Assembly (NCBI GenBank): GCA_019914995.1
Contig: CM034131.1
Location: 1,364,001-1,428,000, forward strand
Direction: 5' to 3'
DNA: 64,000 nucleotides
DNA from: Acanthochlamys bracteata
Lineage: Eukaryota > Streptophyta > Magnoliopsida > Pandanales > Velloziaceae
Positions 13,801 to 26,952 of this stretch are shown in pieces; within the stretch, counting starts at the first letter, position 1; every line of letters starts with the position of its first letter. The notes under the pieces are model-generated. The model was not told the origin of the DNA. It did no database searches and saw only the letters and a list, made by a program, of their open reading frames with translations. The translations under genes and the position numbers were made by a program.

Positions 13801-15853
13801 ACTCCACAGCAAATAGGAGGTGGAGAAGGCAGTAAACTCTAGGCTGCAAGAAAACTAGGTAGGATAGTCACATAACACCATACACTTTACATAGTCAGAG
13901 CCCCATCTAGGATTAGATCATAATATTTGAGAACTCTAATATAGTTGCACAATTAAATGTCTTCCAATGATTGAAATACATTTTTTGTTCGTTTCGTTAG
14001 TTCCAGGTAATAAATAAAGTATCAGAATCAGCAACAAGTTCAAAATTTCACATCATATATAGTTTCTGATCCGTATGGATACAAACATGTGATGAGCAAA
14101 TGCTGTGATTGTTCAAGCACATTAGAATGAATTATCATATCATGGACAACCTACTATATCCATAACCCAATTAGATAAGCCACAAACCCAAAGAATCAGG
14201 TCGTTTAGCAGGTTTCAACATACTTTATATGCCCCATCCAGCTTCAACATTAAGAACTGTGCATGCAATTTGCAGGACTAAAAATGTAAAGCCCTCATTT
14301 TTCTTAGATCAAAGACCAAGATCTCAAACGAATAGCTCATATTAGAAACTTTAATGCCGTCCGTGCATGTATTCTCAAAATCGAAAAGCACCACTAAGCC
14401 ATTTCAACAACATGAATGCAGCGAAAAACAAGTAGTATGCAGCACATTGCAATCTCTCTTCAAATTTTGAGATCCATAGATTTCTTAGCATAGTTCATAT
14501 GACTATCCAGCTTCTACAGTCACAAACATGCATGCAATTTACAAGACTAAACAATATTAAGCCCTCGCTTTCTTACAGCAAAGATCAATATCTAAAACGA
14601 GTAGCTCTAATAAAACTTCTGCTCAGTGCATAACAACAATAACAAAAATTTAAGCCTTTATCCCACTTGAGTGTGGTCGGCGATATCAATCCGTCTTTCC
14701 ATTATGTTCAATTATACACCAAATTCAGTGAAAGATCTAACTTCTATAATATTTCACCACCACATTAGGCCAAGTTAATTTTGATCTACCTCTTCTCCTA
14801 AAGTGTTCTACAGAATTCGCGTCAATATTATGGAATGCAACATCTTTGGGAAAGGCATGTCTTGAACCATCTAAGTCTACCTTCTCTTAACTTGTCCTCG
14901 ATCAGCGCAACAGTTACTTGTTAGCATATATTTTCATTTCGCATTTTGTCTATCATAGAATAAAAACTTCTACTCAGGGCATGTATTCTCAAAATAGAAA
15001 GGCATCTGTTAAGTGATTTTTACAACGTGTAATGCAATGAACACTAGTACTATGCAGCACATGTATTATCAAAATAGAAAGGCACCTGTTAAGTGATGTT
15101 TACAACATGTAATGCAATGAACACTAGTACTATGCAGCATATTGTAATCTCTCTTGAAATTTTCAGATCCATAGATTTCCTAACATGCTTCATACGCCCT
15201 ACACAGCTTCTTCATTCAGAACAGTGCATGCAAATTACAGTACTAAAAGTGTGAAGACCTCATCTTTCTTGAATTAAAGACCAAGTTCTAAAACAAGTAG
15301 CTCTAATAAAACCTTCTACTCCATGCACATGTTCTCAAAATAGAAAAGCTCCGGTTACCATTTCAACAACAGGAATGCAGCGGCAAACTAGTAATATGCA
15401 GCACATTGTAATCTCTTTTCAAATTTCAGATGAATAGATTTCCTCACAGTGATAACACACTTTCTAATTACAGATAATATACCCACGATCTACAACTTTA
15501 AATTTAATCGAACAAAACAACATACTCTTGCACAGAACAAAACAACAAGTGCATCTAGGCATTACTAAAAACACTCAAACTCTTGCACAGATCCAAGCAC
15601 TTCAATCCCTACAAATCAGCTCTTTTTTAGAAAAAAGAATAAAATAAAATAAAATAAACAATCCGCCTAAAAAATAAAATGAAATCGTACCAAAAAGCAC
15701 GAATGACTAACAATGAGAAAAATAGTAGTAATACCTATGATTGATGAGATAAAATGTGTCTCCTTCCTTAACCTGAGCCTCAGCCGCAATTGTAATCTCT
15801 CTTATAAGCAACCTCTCCTCCTCCGGGCTCAACTCTTGCGCTTCCACCTCCAT
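4810..15853 (-). CDS. UBP5: Ubiquitin carboxyl-terminal hydrolase 5-like (DUSP + USP)
   Basis: Cysteine protease that removes ubiquitin from conjugates. Fourteen exons (minus strand): 15853-15735, 13223-12957, 12191-12047, 11801-11742, 11676-11581, 10986-10872, 10746-10571, 9103-8963, 8869-8699, 7479-7222, 7136-6991, 6801-6247, 5766-5493, 4938-4810; phases fit throughout, giving 883 aa. The N-terminal DUSP domain is seen in [21 protein letters not shown] and [18 protein letters not shown]. The USP catalytic domain has the Cys box [17 protein letters not shown] (Cys about 290), the His box [10 protein letters not shown] (His about 835) and [10 protein letters not shown] (Asp about 852/853). 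CPVC in exon 10 and CPRC in exon 13 are the likely zinc-ribbon pairs. Wording and length match Arabidopsis UBP5 better than UBP8-11, from memory. The central linker coded by exon 12 is the least conserved part. Intron 1 is 2.5 kb and repeat-filled. Confidence 0.93.
14630..14935 (-). mobile_element. Fragment resembling the 3' end of a plant RTE-type LINE
   Basis: The plus strand reads caacaataacaaa followed by cctttatcccacttgagtgtggtcggc; on the minus strand this is the ..GCCGACC..CACT..GTGGGATAAAGG..TTGTTG.. ending known, from memory, at the 3' end of plant RTE-clade LINEs with a TTG-rich tail. Further in, the phrase gaaccatctaagtctac also recalls that family. The piece interrupts the intron repeat block, so it inserted after that block formed. 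It is a short truncated copy. Family name is from memory only. Confidence 0.45.
14981..15140. repeat. 80-bp tandem duplication in UBP5 intron 1
   Basis: Two head-to-tail copies of an 80-bp unit (14,981-15,060 and 15,061-15,140) differ at only a few positions. Both begin atgtatt.tcaaaatagaaa and end in actagtactatgcagca. The high identity points to a duplication younger than the surrounding repeat block. Confidence 0.88.
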
Positions 15854-16940
15854 CACCTCCGCCGCCGTCCGCCTTCGATCGGCGATCCTTTTTTGTTTTT
15901 CTTTTCTTTTTATTAGTGTTATTGTTTTTGGGTTGAAACGCGTTGAGGCTGTTTGGCAGCGCGTTCTGAAAAAACGCTTTTAAAATTTTTCTGTTTACGC
16001 TAAATTTTTATAATAAAATTTAAAAAAATAAAAATTTTACGTTAAAATATTGTATTATTATTTTTTAAAATCAAAATAAAAATATTTAAAAAAATAAAAA
16101 TAGTTTTCGCAAGAAAAATAATTTTAAAACACTCGGCAAACGATACGTTGTAAAATGTTTCAAGATCTGAAAAATCCGTTTGAATTATTAATAGACATAA
16201 AAAATGATGGTGAAGTTAACATACATTTTATTCCTATTTATATTTGCTAAATTCTCACTAAAAGAAATGATAGAGAGGTGTTATCCATTATTTTTACTAT
16301 TCTATAATTAAATATATAACCACCAAATCAGTAAGTATATAAGGTGATATAAAGAGAAGCAATTTTATTTCTCCTTTTATTCTTTTATTTTTTTATTTTT
16401 TTATCTAATTTAATATTTAATTTAATTTAATATAAAATTTCAATTCATTTTATTTTTTTATTTATATTGTTAATTAAGATATGTTATTTTTTATTATAAT
16501 AATTTAAAATTTTATATTTATTTAATTTTAATTAATTTTAATTGATAAAGGAAATAATAAAATTATATGATTAATTTTTCTAGTTAATAATTGATATAAC
16601 TTTATATTAATATAAAAAATTAATCTAAAAGTTATATTAATAAAGTTTATTTAAAATTATATTAATAAATTAGTTTAAGTTATATTAATAAAAGTAATAC
16701 TAATATAAATAAAAAAAGATATTTAAGTCTTTTATAAAAATTTAATTTCAATACTCATTTATTTATTATTTATTCAAAAATAGTAATTTATTACTCTTAT
16801 CATATATCCAAACATCGTAAAATTAATTAATTATTTTTTTATATTCGAACTTTTATTAATTTTTTTATCCATTCTTTTATTCTTATTTTTTATTTATAAA
16901 TCCAAACATACTCCAGGAGAAATGATGTGCGAGGAGGATA

Positions 16941-17545
16941 CGTTTGAGATTGCTTATAAAATAGAGTTTTTTAAAATAGAAGGTATTTTTATTCTTTTTA
17001 AAAAATGAACTCTATTTTTTTAACTTCTAAAATAATAATAAAAATATGCAATAAAAAGATCTTATTACATAAAATTTTTCTATACTTTCTAAATTTTTAA
17101 ATAAATTTTTTAATACTTATAAAATATGTATTAAAAAATAGGAAATGAAAAATTGAAAAATTTTGGCAAAAAAAAACAAAAACAAACGCACATTGTGGCG
17201 CAGCAATATACTATCGGAACATTTCAATTGCTCCGAAGCTTCTGTTCCGAACCTGTAGCTGTAATAAAGGCTTTTAAAAAATGAAGAGACTTCTTTTTTA
17301 ACGGGTATTTAAAAATGTTTTTAAAATTTTTTTGAAAATAAAAAATATTTTTATTTTTAAAAATAAGTTATATTTTCTTACACTAAAAAATAATAAAAAT
17401 AATAATAATATGATTTTATTATATAAAATCTTTTATACTTTTAAAATTTTAAATAAATTATCTAAATATTTATAAATATGTATTAAAATATAAAATTAAA
17501 AATTATAAAATTAACTTTTAAAAAGCAACGCCAACTACTCCCCTT
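16941..17545. mobile_element. Two adjacent AT-rich MITE-like copies
   Basis: Two related, non-coding AT-rich segments (about 16,941-17,175 and 17,268-17,545) share a core like ttattacataaaatttttct and aatttttaaataaatt, followed by aaaatatgtattaaaa. A third copy lies at 55,919-56,160. Ends resemble cgtttgggag on the left and gccaaac or gccaact on the right, the form often seen in short inverted-repeat elements. Target-site duplications are not clear, so the class is uncertain. Confidence 0.45.
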
Positions 17546-18154
17546 AAAATTGTGTGAATTTTATATTATTATATAGATTTTGTTTTAAATTTCAAAATAT
17601 ATATACTTATTACTGTATATTTTTATTTGTTTTTTAAATTAAAAAAACTTAGATTAATTTTTAAAAATCTCTAAAATATTTTTTATATTAAAAAACAATC
17701 ATAAAGACTCTCCATCCTCTCCAAATTAAAGAAATATTTGTGCTCAAGTAGTTGCGTAGTCTAAAGTATATACTCGAATGTGTATTATATTATTATATAT
17801 AATTATATTTAGAAGTGAATTTAAAAATATTACTAAAATATACTACCATGCTGCATCCATAGTTTTAAGTGAATGTTTGAAAATATTTTAATAAAAAATT
17901 CTTCAATATTATAAACAAATATTAAATAAGTCTATTTTTTATTTAAAAAAATAATAAATAATATTTATAACGTAAAATATTTATTTTAAAATTTTTAAAA
18001 ATTATAATATATTATAAAATTTTATTAAAAATAAAATAAAAAGAATGATAAGTATTCAACAAAAGTAATTAAATAAATTATGAAAATAATGGCCCTTCGG
18101 TCAAACCGTCGGTCTACTGGTTTCTTCAACCCGGACAAGAAACTGCTATTCAAT

Positions 18155-18181
18155 TCGGTTTATAACTCTTCCATAAACCGA
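18155..18181. promoter_or_regulatory. Hairpin in the SUMO promoter/5' UTR region
   Basis: A perfect 9-bp inverted repeat, tcggtttat (18,155-18,163) and ataaaccga (18,173-18,181), with a 9-nt loop lies about 110 bp before the SUMO ATG. It could be a protein-binding dyad or form a stem if transcribed. Function is unknown. Confidence 0.35.
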
Positions 18182-18287
18182 GCCGCCTACTTCAGTCTTC
18201 TCTCAGGCGAGCGAGGTGTCTTGTTATCGGTCTTAGGTTCCATCGCTGATCTCGTTTAATCCAGGGCTTAGACAATAGAGCACAACA

Positions 18288-20191
<1,904 letters not shown>

Positions 20192-21382
20192 AAGAAAGTT
20201 TAGATGTTAACTTTATGTTATGTTTCTGTAAAGATGTACCGGGTTATTTAATTATGGATTTTTGGTGTCGACTTTTCTGTTGATTGAACGACATGTGGTT
20301 TGAAATATGGTTTGCCATAATCTATTTATTTATCACAATTTCACTATTGTTTTGTGTCTGTAATTTCAAAAGTGATATGCTTCATCAATTGACATGTTTA
20401 CAAGAGTTGATGATGTTCCACTACTGTGCAACGTTCGGTAGTTAACATCTGATTATGATGCTCAAGTTACCTTGCTTGAGAACGCTTCTAGAAAGTCTTT
20501 TGGATAACTGAAGGTTAGTTAGCAGGATGGAGGCTATGGCTTCAGCTGGATGACCTTGTTGTTGCTTTAGAAAGTGGACTGGCAATTTGGTTTAGGATGG
20601 TTACATTGCTGAGGACTTGTTTACTTTTGTCGAAATGAGTTATGAAAATAAGTTACATAAAAAGTGATTATTAAACGCGAGTTAAGTTTTTATGGTTATT
20701 TGTTATTGAAAGTTAAGTTGGAGGTGAATTTTTTTAGTTTTAAAATGTGATTGTTGAAAGTGGAGTTTGTAATAAAAAGTAAACATAGGAAGTATTTGGA
20801 AATCAGTTTTATGCGGGAAATATTGAATTCCAACACAAATGAACATGCTCTTAGTTAAGTGCAAGTTTCTCTAGCATGCAGTAATGGTCGCTTATTCTGT
20901 ATGATGTAGCAACAGTAAAGGTTGCTTATTCTAAATGTAGTAGTATTACTTTAGGTGATCTCCAATACTTGTCTTGACCTCAGCCAATAAATGGCAGTCC
21001 GGAGCTTTTCTAGAAGTTATATAATGTGAACAGTTTTGCTGTCACCCGTGAGGTTTCATTATAGCTATAACCTTGAATTTCTTGTAAAACTTTCGAGTAC
21101 TCGCAACTTGTTTAGCATTTTGGCACAGCATCTAAATGCCATCAACAGAGTTAACTGCCAGGATGAAATCCATTGCTCGAGTAGATTGACATATGGATTA
21201 AAGAAGCTAGGCATACAATAAGTGAGCGTAACTTACAAGGTATACTCTGGCAAAAAATTATCTATAAATTTTAACACATTACATTGTGCCAATATAACAG
21301 GAGAACAAAACAAACATGCGATCTTCAAAGGCTAAGTATGATAGATTGCATTTCATCTAGTCAACTGCTGCAACTGAAAAAG
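20192..21382. other. Spacer between converging SUMO and ERD2 genes
   Basis: SUMO 3' UTR on the left and ERD2 3' UTR on the right. At about 20,616-20,789 lies a short non-coding segment whose ends are inverted: cttgtttactttt on the left and aaaaagtaaacat on the right, with agga flanking both sides. It may be a MITE of about 175 bp. Nothing else is recognised. Confidence 0.4.
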
Positions 21383-24300
21383 TTAAGCTGGCAACTCTAG
21401 CTTCACGTTATTCTTCCAACTGTCAAAAAAGTCAAGCGAAAATGTCATATGGTACTCAAGAATATAGAGTCCATAAGTCTGGAAATTGCAATAATATACC
21501 TATTTATGTAGTAATAGAAAAAATCTGCATAAAGCAATGTCTGCACAAGTCCAGAGATCCAAGCTGCAAAAAAAATGATTGTGCACGCAATTATCAGTAA
21601 AGATGCAATATATGTGCAGATAAATGTTCAGACCTAAAGTTCTCTTACTTATCCAATGAACATAATGTGGCTCGGTGAAGTAACGGTAGATCCAGTTCAC
21701 TATGTATAGAGCCCGATACGCCCTGCAACATCAGGAGTCTTTCTTAATTGCACTAGGATACTTCAAATTCCGAACAAAGTAACAGCGCATCAGCTAGTTT
21801 TGTGCTTATTTTATAGATTGTGTCAATGACGTATAGTTTGTAGAGATTGCTACTCATGGTCATCTTTGGCACTAGGAATATGTCAAGATTGCTACTCATG
21901 GTCATATTTGGCACTAGGAATATGTCAAGGTTGACGCACAAGACTATAATAACAACAATTTCTGGAAATTTTAATTCTTTTTGTTGCAAGTTGCAACTAA
22001 TGTCTGAAACATCAACCTTCATATAATTTATGGAACAGGAAACATAGCCTTTTTCTACTTCACCACTAAACGAAGTATACAGAAATAAAATAAACACTTG
22101 CCGGGAATCAATCATGTTGAATGCTTTGAGCTTTTCTTTGCCACATGTGATATACAAGGAGGATAAAATTTCAATGAACAATCAGATACAAGGCACAAAA
22201 GCAACAAGCATCAGTTTAATATCTAAACTATGTCAACATATTTCGTCCAGTAAAAACATTTTGTCAACAAAAAAGAACTCACTTAATGTGCTCTGCAATC
22301 AAGTCTGAAAGAAAAAATAGATGCAAAGTGACCATACGAACATGCAAAAAAGCAAATAATGGAAATCACTAGATCGGTCATCTAAAGTTTTTTTAGTTAT
22401 CACATAAGCAAATAACTGGAAAAATCACTTCAAAATGCATCTCCTCAGAAAAAAACAAGTTACAAGATGTCTTTTAAACAAAGCATTACAGACTGGAGAA
22501 AAATTAACCCTTACAAAACTCATACTCCTCTTTATTGATCATGACCAAACATTGGAATCCAGGCTGACACAAAATGTCTTTATCGCTTGCTATTGTGATC
22601 TGCCCCCAAAAGAGGCAGGGGGTTGCTGCATGAATATTCCTGTTTTAGATTCCTACTTTGCAAATCACTTCCTAAAAGCATGTCCAAACTGCAACTTGTG
22701 CTATTGATTCATAGAAATCAGGGAAGAAGAGATTTTTAAGAGACGTTTATGGCTATTACAACTTCATATGCCTGGACAACCATTAAAACAAAGGCAAATG
22801 ACAATCAAGTTTTAGGATCTATAAGGTAACCAAGCTTGTCAACAGTCTGACGATGGCTTGTCGTGTTCTTGAGGCGAGCAAAGGTTTCCTAATTGCTTAA
22901 ACTTCACTCCAATGTAACTACCAAGATAAATTCTCTAGTCCCTCGCCAGAAATGGTCATAGACACGAAAACCAGTTCTGCTCCTAGTCCACCATTGCTTA
23001 CCTTACGTTGTTAAGTAACCGCTTAAAAAAGGGCAGAAGTTGGCATAAAGGGAAATTCCAGGTGATCATTATCATAGACTGATCTTTAGTCTCTTTTATG
23101 CTCAACTATTATGGGCTATAAGTATATCATATATACAAGCAATCAGGAAAGTTGAGAGGTAATCACCCAAGAAGAAATACATATTGACCGGTCAAGTTGT
23201 CAATATTCCTTGTCCTCTGTAACAATACCAGCTGAGGTACTATCGCAACAGCCTCCAGATACAAAGAAAATGTCCACATAACCTACCACAAATAATTAGA
23301 AATCATAAATGTAAGAAGAAAGTTTAAGAGTGACTAAGGTTAACAAGAAAGAATGAAAGATTTATGCACAACCTGAAACAGTAATACTAACAGCTTGAAC
23401 AAGAAGAATATTATGTTTAAGTTACAAGATGTGAAGAAACATCAAGAACAGATTTTAAACCTACCTCTTTAAAAGTAAATCTCTCATTAATAAGTAGAGC
23501 CAAAACAAGACATGGTAGTATAAGGAAATAATGGCGAAAAGTGTCCTGTTCTCTGTCATATGATCTTCGGACAACCTTATGTCGTCTCATATACCAGACA
23601 ATCGAGTAGGACGTTCCTAAGAAGATCAACTTCATGACAGTATTATAAAGTGAGATAAAATCAGTGACAACATCCAGATATCGAGTAGTGAAAACGAGAG
23701 CATAGAGCTCTTGAGTCTTCAGTGATATACCTGCAACAGGAATAACAAGATAAATAGATCACCTATTGCCAATGCAGATTGAACAACTAAATTTAAGAAG
23801 TCAAGGAGCTAGTCAAACAAAAAGTCAGCATTCATGTCAAAACTACACGAGTATGACAAGTACGCAGGAAATAAACGAAATGCTCAGGCAAGTTCAATTA
23901 TCAATCCAATGTTCCATTCCGATAAATTCTATATATCCAGCAGCCAATAACCAATTGTTTGTGGACGAAGATAGAGAATACAACCATCTGTACAGATTCA
24001 CATGGTTATGTAACATCCATACACTATGCAAAACTAGTGTTCTATCAACTGCAGAAAATAAGAGCTTCGAAAATCAAAACTATCCATACACTATCCCCTA
24101 ACATAAGAGCCTCGAAATCTCTCTCCCATACAAATTACGGTTATGTTCTATCAACTGCAGAAAATCAAAACATTGCATTGTCACAACCAAAAGCGTATCC
24201 CACAAAATCCTACTAATGTATCTAAATAACAATTATCAGATTGAGAAGCACAATATACTACTACTACTACTACTACTACTACTAATCCACAAGTTCTCGG

Positions 24301-24848
24301 GCATTACCAAAATACTACTATTCAAACAACCTCAAGAAAGAAGATATAATGTGTAAATAGCAAAATTCTACATAAAATTGTTACCAAGAATGAACAGCTG
24401 CTTAAAACTAAACCAGAGCTCGCCGTCTACTATAATTAGACTACCATTTTACTCAACAAATTAAAATCTTAGCATAATTATATCAATCTCAGCTAAAAGA
24501 ACCAACCAACCATACAGTAATCCAATCTATGGCTAAGCTAAAACTGACACTAAATTCACCAACAGGAATGAAAAATTAAATATTAACCGCTCAACGTACT
24601 CCTACATTCTTTCAATCAGCAATGAGAAATCACAAAACAATCATTTAATCAGCACATAATACAAGAATCACTACTACAAACGCCACAATAAATAGCTAAA
24701 AGTTCGCAAAAGTATGGAAAAATTTACCAAAAGAAAATGAGAAGAGATTTCATTTACCGGCGCAGGACTTGATGGTATGGATCTTGAGGAGGAGAACGAT
24801 GACGCTTAATAAATGCGTCATGTCTCCCGCTAACCTGAAAATATTCAT
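21383..24848 (-). CDS. ERD2: ER lumen protein-retaining (KDEL) receptor
   Basis: Seven-helix Golgi/ER receptor that binds C-terminal K/HDEL signals and returns escaped ER residents. Six exons (minus strand): 24848-24758, 23730-23465, 23282-23167, 21722-21649, 21563-21500 and 21419-21383. Phases fit and the product is 215 aa, the standard length for plant ERD2. Exon 1 reads MNIFRLAGDMTHLLSVIVLL; exon 2 carries SCAGISLKTQELYALVF, the start of the KDEL-receptor signature, and RRSYDREQDTFRHYF; exon 4 carries LYIVNWIYRYFTEPHYVHWI; exon 5 LVQTLLYADFFYYY. The C terminus ends SWKNNVKLELPA, the usual cytosolic tail. A 42-bp duplication lies in intron 3 and a (CTA)n tract in intron 1. Whether it is ERD2A or ERD2B is not decided. 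Confidence 0.95.
21844..21927. repeat. 42-bp tandem duplication in ERD2 intron 3
   Basis: Two head-to-tail 42-bp copies begin agattgctactcatggtcat and are near identical. A third partial copy may follow in the aggttgacg stretch. It is intronic and has no evident function. Confidence 0.85.
24258..24284. repeat. (CTA)n microsatellite in ERD2 intron 1
   Basis: About nine uninterrupted CTA units within the first intron of the KDEL receptor gene. A simple repeat likely to vary in length between individuals. Confidence 0.95.
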
Positions 24849-25484
24849 CTTTTTTCCAGATCTAGCCGCTCGACCACCGATCGACGGCCGAGATTCGTTC
24901 AAATTTGATCAAATTTCCGAAGAAAAAACCTCTCCAACTCCAAGATCAATGTTCGTTTATCTTCCTCTGCAACGCACGGTATCGAATCTCAGCAATGAAA
25001 AGAAAATGGCGAAGAAGATAACTGCTGAAAGTTCTCCCGAGATACGAAAAGGAGTTGATCGTAATAACAGAAATCTAAGAGCGCTTAATTGTCATTATTT
25101 ATCCGACAAGAATGAACCGTCCGAACATGTCGTTCGGAAACTTGTCCGATGTGTGACAAATAGCAATAATGTAAGTAAATTATATTTTAACGAGTAGCTA
25201 GCAAGTCGGACATTATTCAGACAATCGGTACAACTGCTTTCTTGCCTGAGCACTTCTTATGCAGGTCCACGTAGCAGCATTCATATGTCGGACATGTTGA
25301 TCGGAGGATGTAGTCGGACAAATGGAAGTATCTGGGAAATTGTTTAGGTTTCAGTAACAAGATAGCAATCGATCACAACCGTCGGAAATTATTATGTGAA
25401 GTCCACGGGAACTTCGCAACCGTCCAATTCAGTCAATTAATAACTTTGTCATTTACTTAAGGACAAGAGTCACAAGACAATTCA
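24849..25484. other. ERD2 upstream region
   Basis: Promoter and 5' UTR side of the minus-strand ERD2 gene. The part 25,095-25,320 contains several short copies of a gtcggacat/gttcgga-like motif on both strands (for example near 25,131, 25,206, 25,287 and 25,313). No gene is seen on either strand. Confidence 0.4.
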
Positions 25485-25898
25485 AGGGTGTGTTTACGTT
25501 GATAGACTCACTTTTTAAGTGAGTTAAAAAAATTAAATTTAAAAAAAGATATTTAATACAAAAATTTGTTTATATTAATGTTAATTAATAATTAATTTTG
25601 AAATTAAGTTAAAAATTTTGATTAAAAAAATTTATTTTAAAATTTTTTTTATTTTATACTAAAATAAATTAACTCTACGGTGTCACATGACGGTATTATC
25701 AGTTGATTATATTTATTATTATTATACATACACACATGAACTTAGACGAAGAAGGGCGCATTTATTTATGATTCAAATTTTATTTTTTTAAATTTATTTT
25801 GATATAAATAAATTTATTTTATTAAATATTTTTTTATTTAATTTAATTTTTACATTTATTTTTAAAAAATAAGTTTTCAAAATAAATACATCCAAAAT
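25485..25898. mobile_element. AT-rich MITE, probable 5-bp ATTCA duplication
   Basis: Non-coding AT-rich segment. Its ends are loosely inverted (gggtgtgtttacgttga on the left; tcaaaataaatacatcc on the right) and attca occurs directly outside both ends (25,480-25,484 and 25,899-25,903). This fits a small non-autonomous DNA transposon. The inverted repeat is weak, so the call is tentative. Confidence 0.45.
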
Positions 25899-25908
25899 TC
25901 ACTAAAGC

Positions 25909-26186
25909 ATGTTTCAAATGTCCGTAATTTTATTTTTTTCCATCAAATTTTGAATTTTCAATAGTTTTTATATTTCAATTACACAAAAAATTTAAAATTT
26001 TATTTTCACATGCAAAACTTCAGTTTCAACTTTCTTATTTACACACTTTTCAATATAATTATATCTTTCAATTTTCAACATACTTCCAAATCTATTAAAA
26101 CATAAATACTAAACTCTATTTTTATTTTACTCTACTTTTTAATTTTTATTTTTACGAAATTCAATTATGAACATTTGAAACACCCG
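25909..26186 (+). mobile_element. Tourist/Harbinger-like MITE, copy 1
   Basis: A 278-bp non-coding element with inverted ends: catgtttcaaatgtccgtaa on the left and, read on the minus strand, gtgtttcaaatgttcataa on the right. Both sides are flanked by ctaaa (25,904-25,908 and 26,187-26,191), containing the TAA target typical of PIF/Harbinger MITEs. A second copy in the opposite orientation lies at 47,212-47,509, which shows that this is a mobile family and not chance. It sits about 770 bp before the MVD start codon. Confidence 0.68.
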
Positions 26187-26952
26187 CTAAACAGATTATA
26201 ATGGCTTTCTATTGTGAGAACAAACATTAAGGGTCTAAAAGTGCAATATGTTCCTGGTTGATTTAAAGCAGGCTCTCTTCCCGTTGGCTTCGATATGTTC
26301 TCCGGTTCTCCCCAACGAAATCTGCTTCAGATTTCATTCAAATCACGGTAATTGTCAATCTCTTTCACTCTAGTTCTTCCAATTCTTCTTTGTTTGTCCA
26401 TTTTTAAGTTAAGTTTTAAATCTATTTATCTTGTTGTCGATCTGATCTGTTAAACTTTTTCGAATTATTTAAAAAAATTTATGCAAATAGGATTCGGATT
26501 TGTTGTATGGCTTTACATTGTGATAGAATCGGTATTTGAAGAGTTAGAGTAAAATCATGGTGGTTTTAACGCATTTGATATGCATTATGATAACAGTAAA
26601 ATTCTCTGAACAATAAAAGCATCTAAATCGCTGAAAAAATATTTTAATGAAACAATTAACCAGCTTTATGGAGCAGTGAGGCAATTACATTCTTCTGAAT
26701 CTGTTTTTTTTAAAAAAATTTTTCAAGTTTTGTTATAATTTTTTTCTTGGGTTCTTTTTTTTTGGTTTTTTTTTTGTGGTTTTTTCTATTTCCTTTTTTT
26801 GGGGATTTGTATGAGAGGTTTTGGTAGTAGCATAAACGGATACTCTTGCTTATCATTTCGAATTTCAGATACCTCATAGATTATATCTAATTTAATTCAA
26901 CTTACAGACTACAGCAATATAAGTCTTGAGATTCAAGAAAAGCGGAACAGCA
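26187..26952. promoter_or_regulatory. MVD promoter and 5' UTR
   Basis: GC content rises after about 26,200. A CT-rich stretch near 26,300-26,400 looks like a 5' UTR exon (ending near 26,347, before gtaattgtcaat), followed by a T-rich intron with acceptor-like tttcag (26,864-26,869) or ttacag (26,902-26,907) shortly before the ATG. A leader intron is thus likely but not proven. Confidence 0.4.

Larger units (their letters stand above)
14203..15445. repeat. Diverged tandem repeat block in UBP5 intron 1
   Basis: At least three imperfect copies of a unit follow one another. Each contains, in order, a gcatgcaa motif, a string like agccctc..tttcttag..caaagacc, an exact or near ctcaaaatagaaa motif, a catttcaacaacatgaatgcagc motif and tatgcagcacattgtaatctct. 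Copies start near 14,203, 14,488 and 15,178; the second is split by a LINE-like piece at 14,630-14,935. No coding signal is seen. Confidence 0.7.
15854..18287. other. AT-rich spacer between UBP5 and SUMO
   Basis: UBP5 and SUMO are divergently transcribed from this spacer. From about 15,950 to 18,070 the DNA is extremely AT-rich with long A/T runs and two MITE-like copies (see 16,941-17,545). A further weak foldback may lie at 15,949-16,150, where tgtttggcagcg on the left faces cggcaaacga on the right. GC content rises again at about 18,090, marking the SUMO promoter. No gene seen. Confidence 0.5.

Noticed and set aside
14203-15445. Direct repeats with spacers considered as a CRISPR-like array
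   Set aside because: Copies are long, diverged and irregularly spaced, in a plant intron; no CRISPR.
22435-22707. 90-codon open frame inside ERD2 intron 3
   Set aside because: Cys-rich by chance; no family match, lies in a well-supported intron.
24769-25197. 142-codon plus-strand open frame over ERD2 exon 1 and its promoter
   Set aside because: Antisense of exon 1 for its first part and no recognisable protein; AT-poor region explains the open frame.
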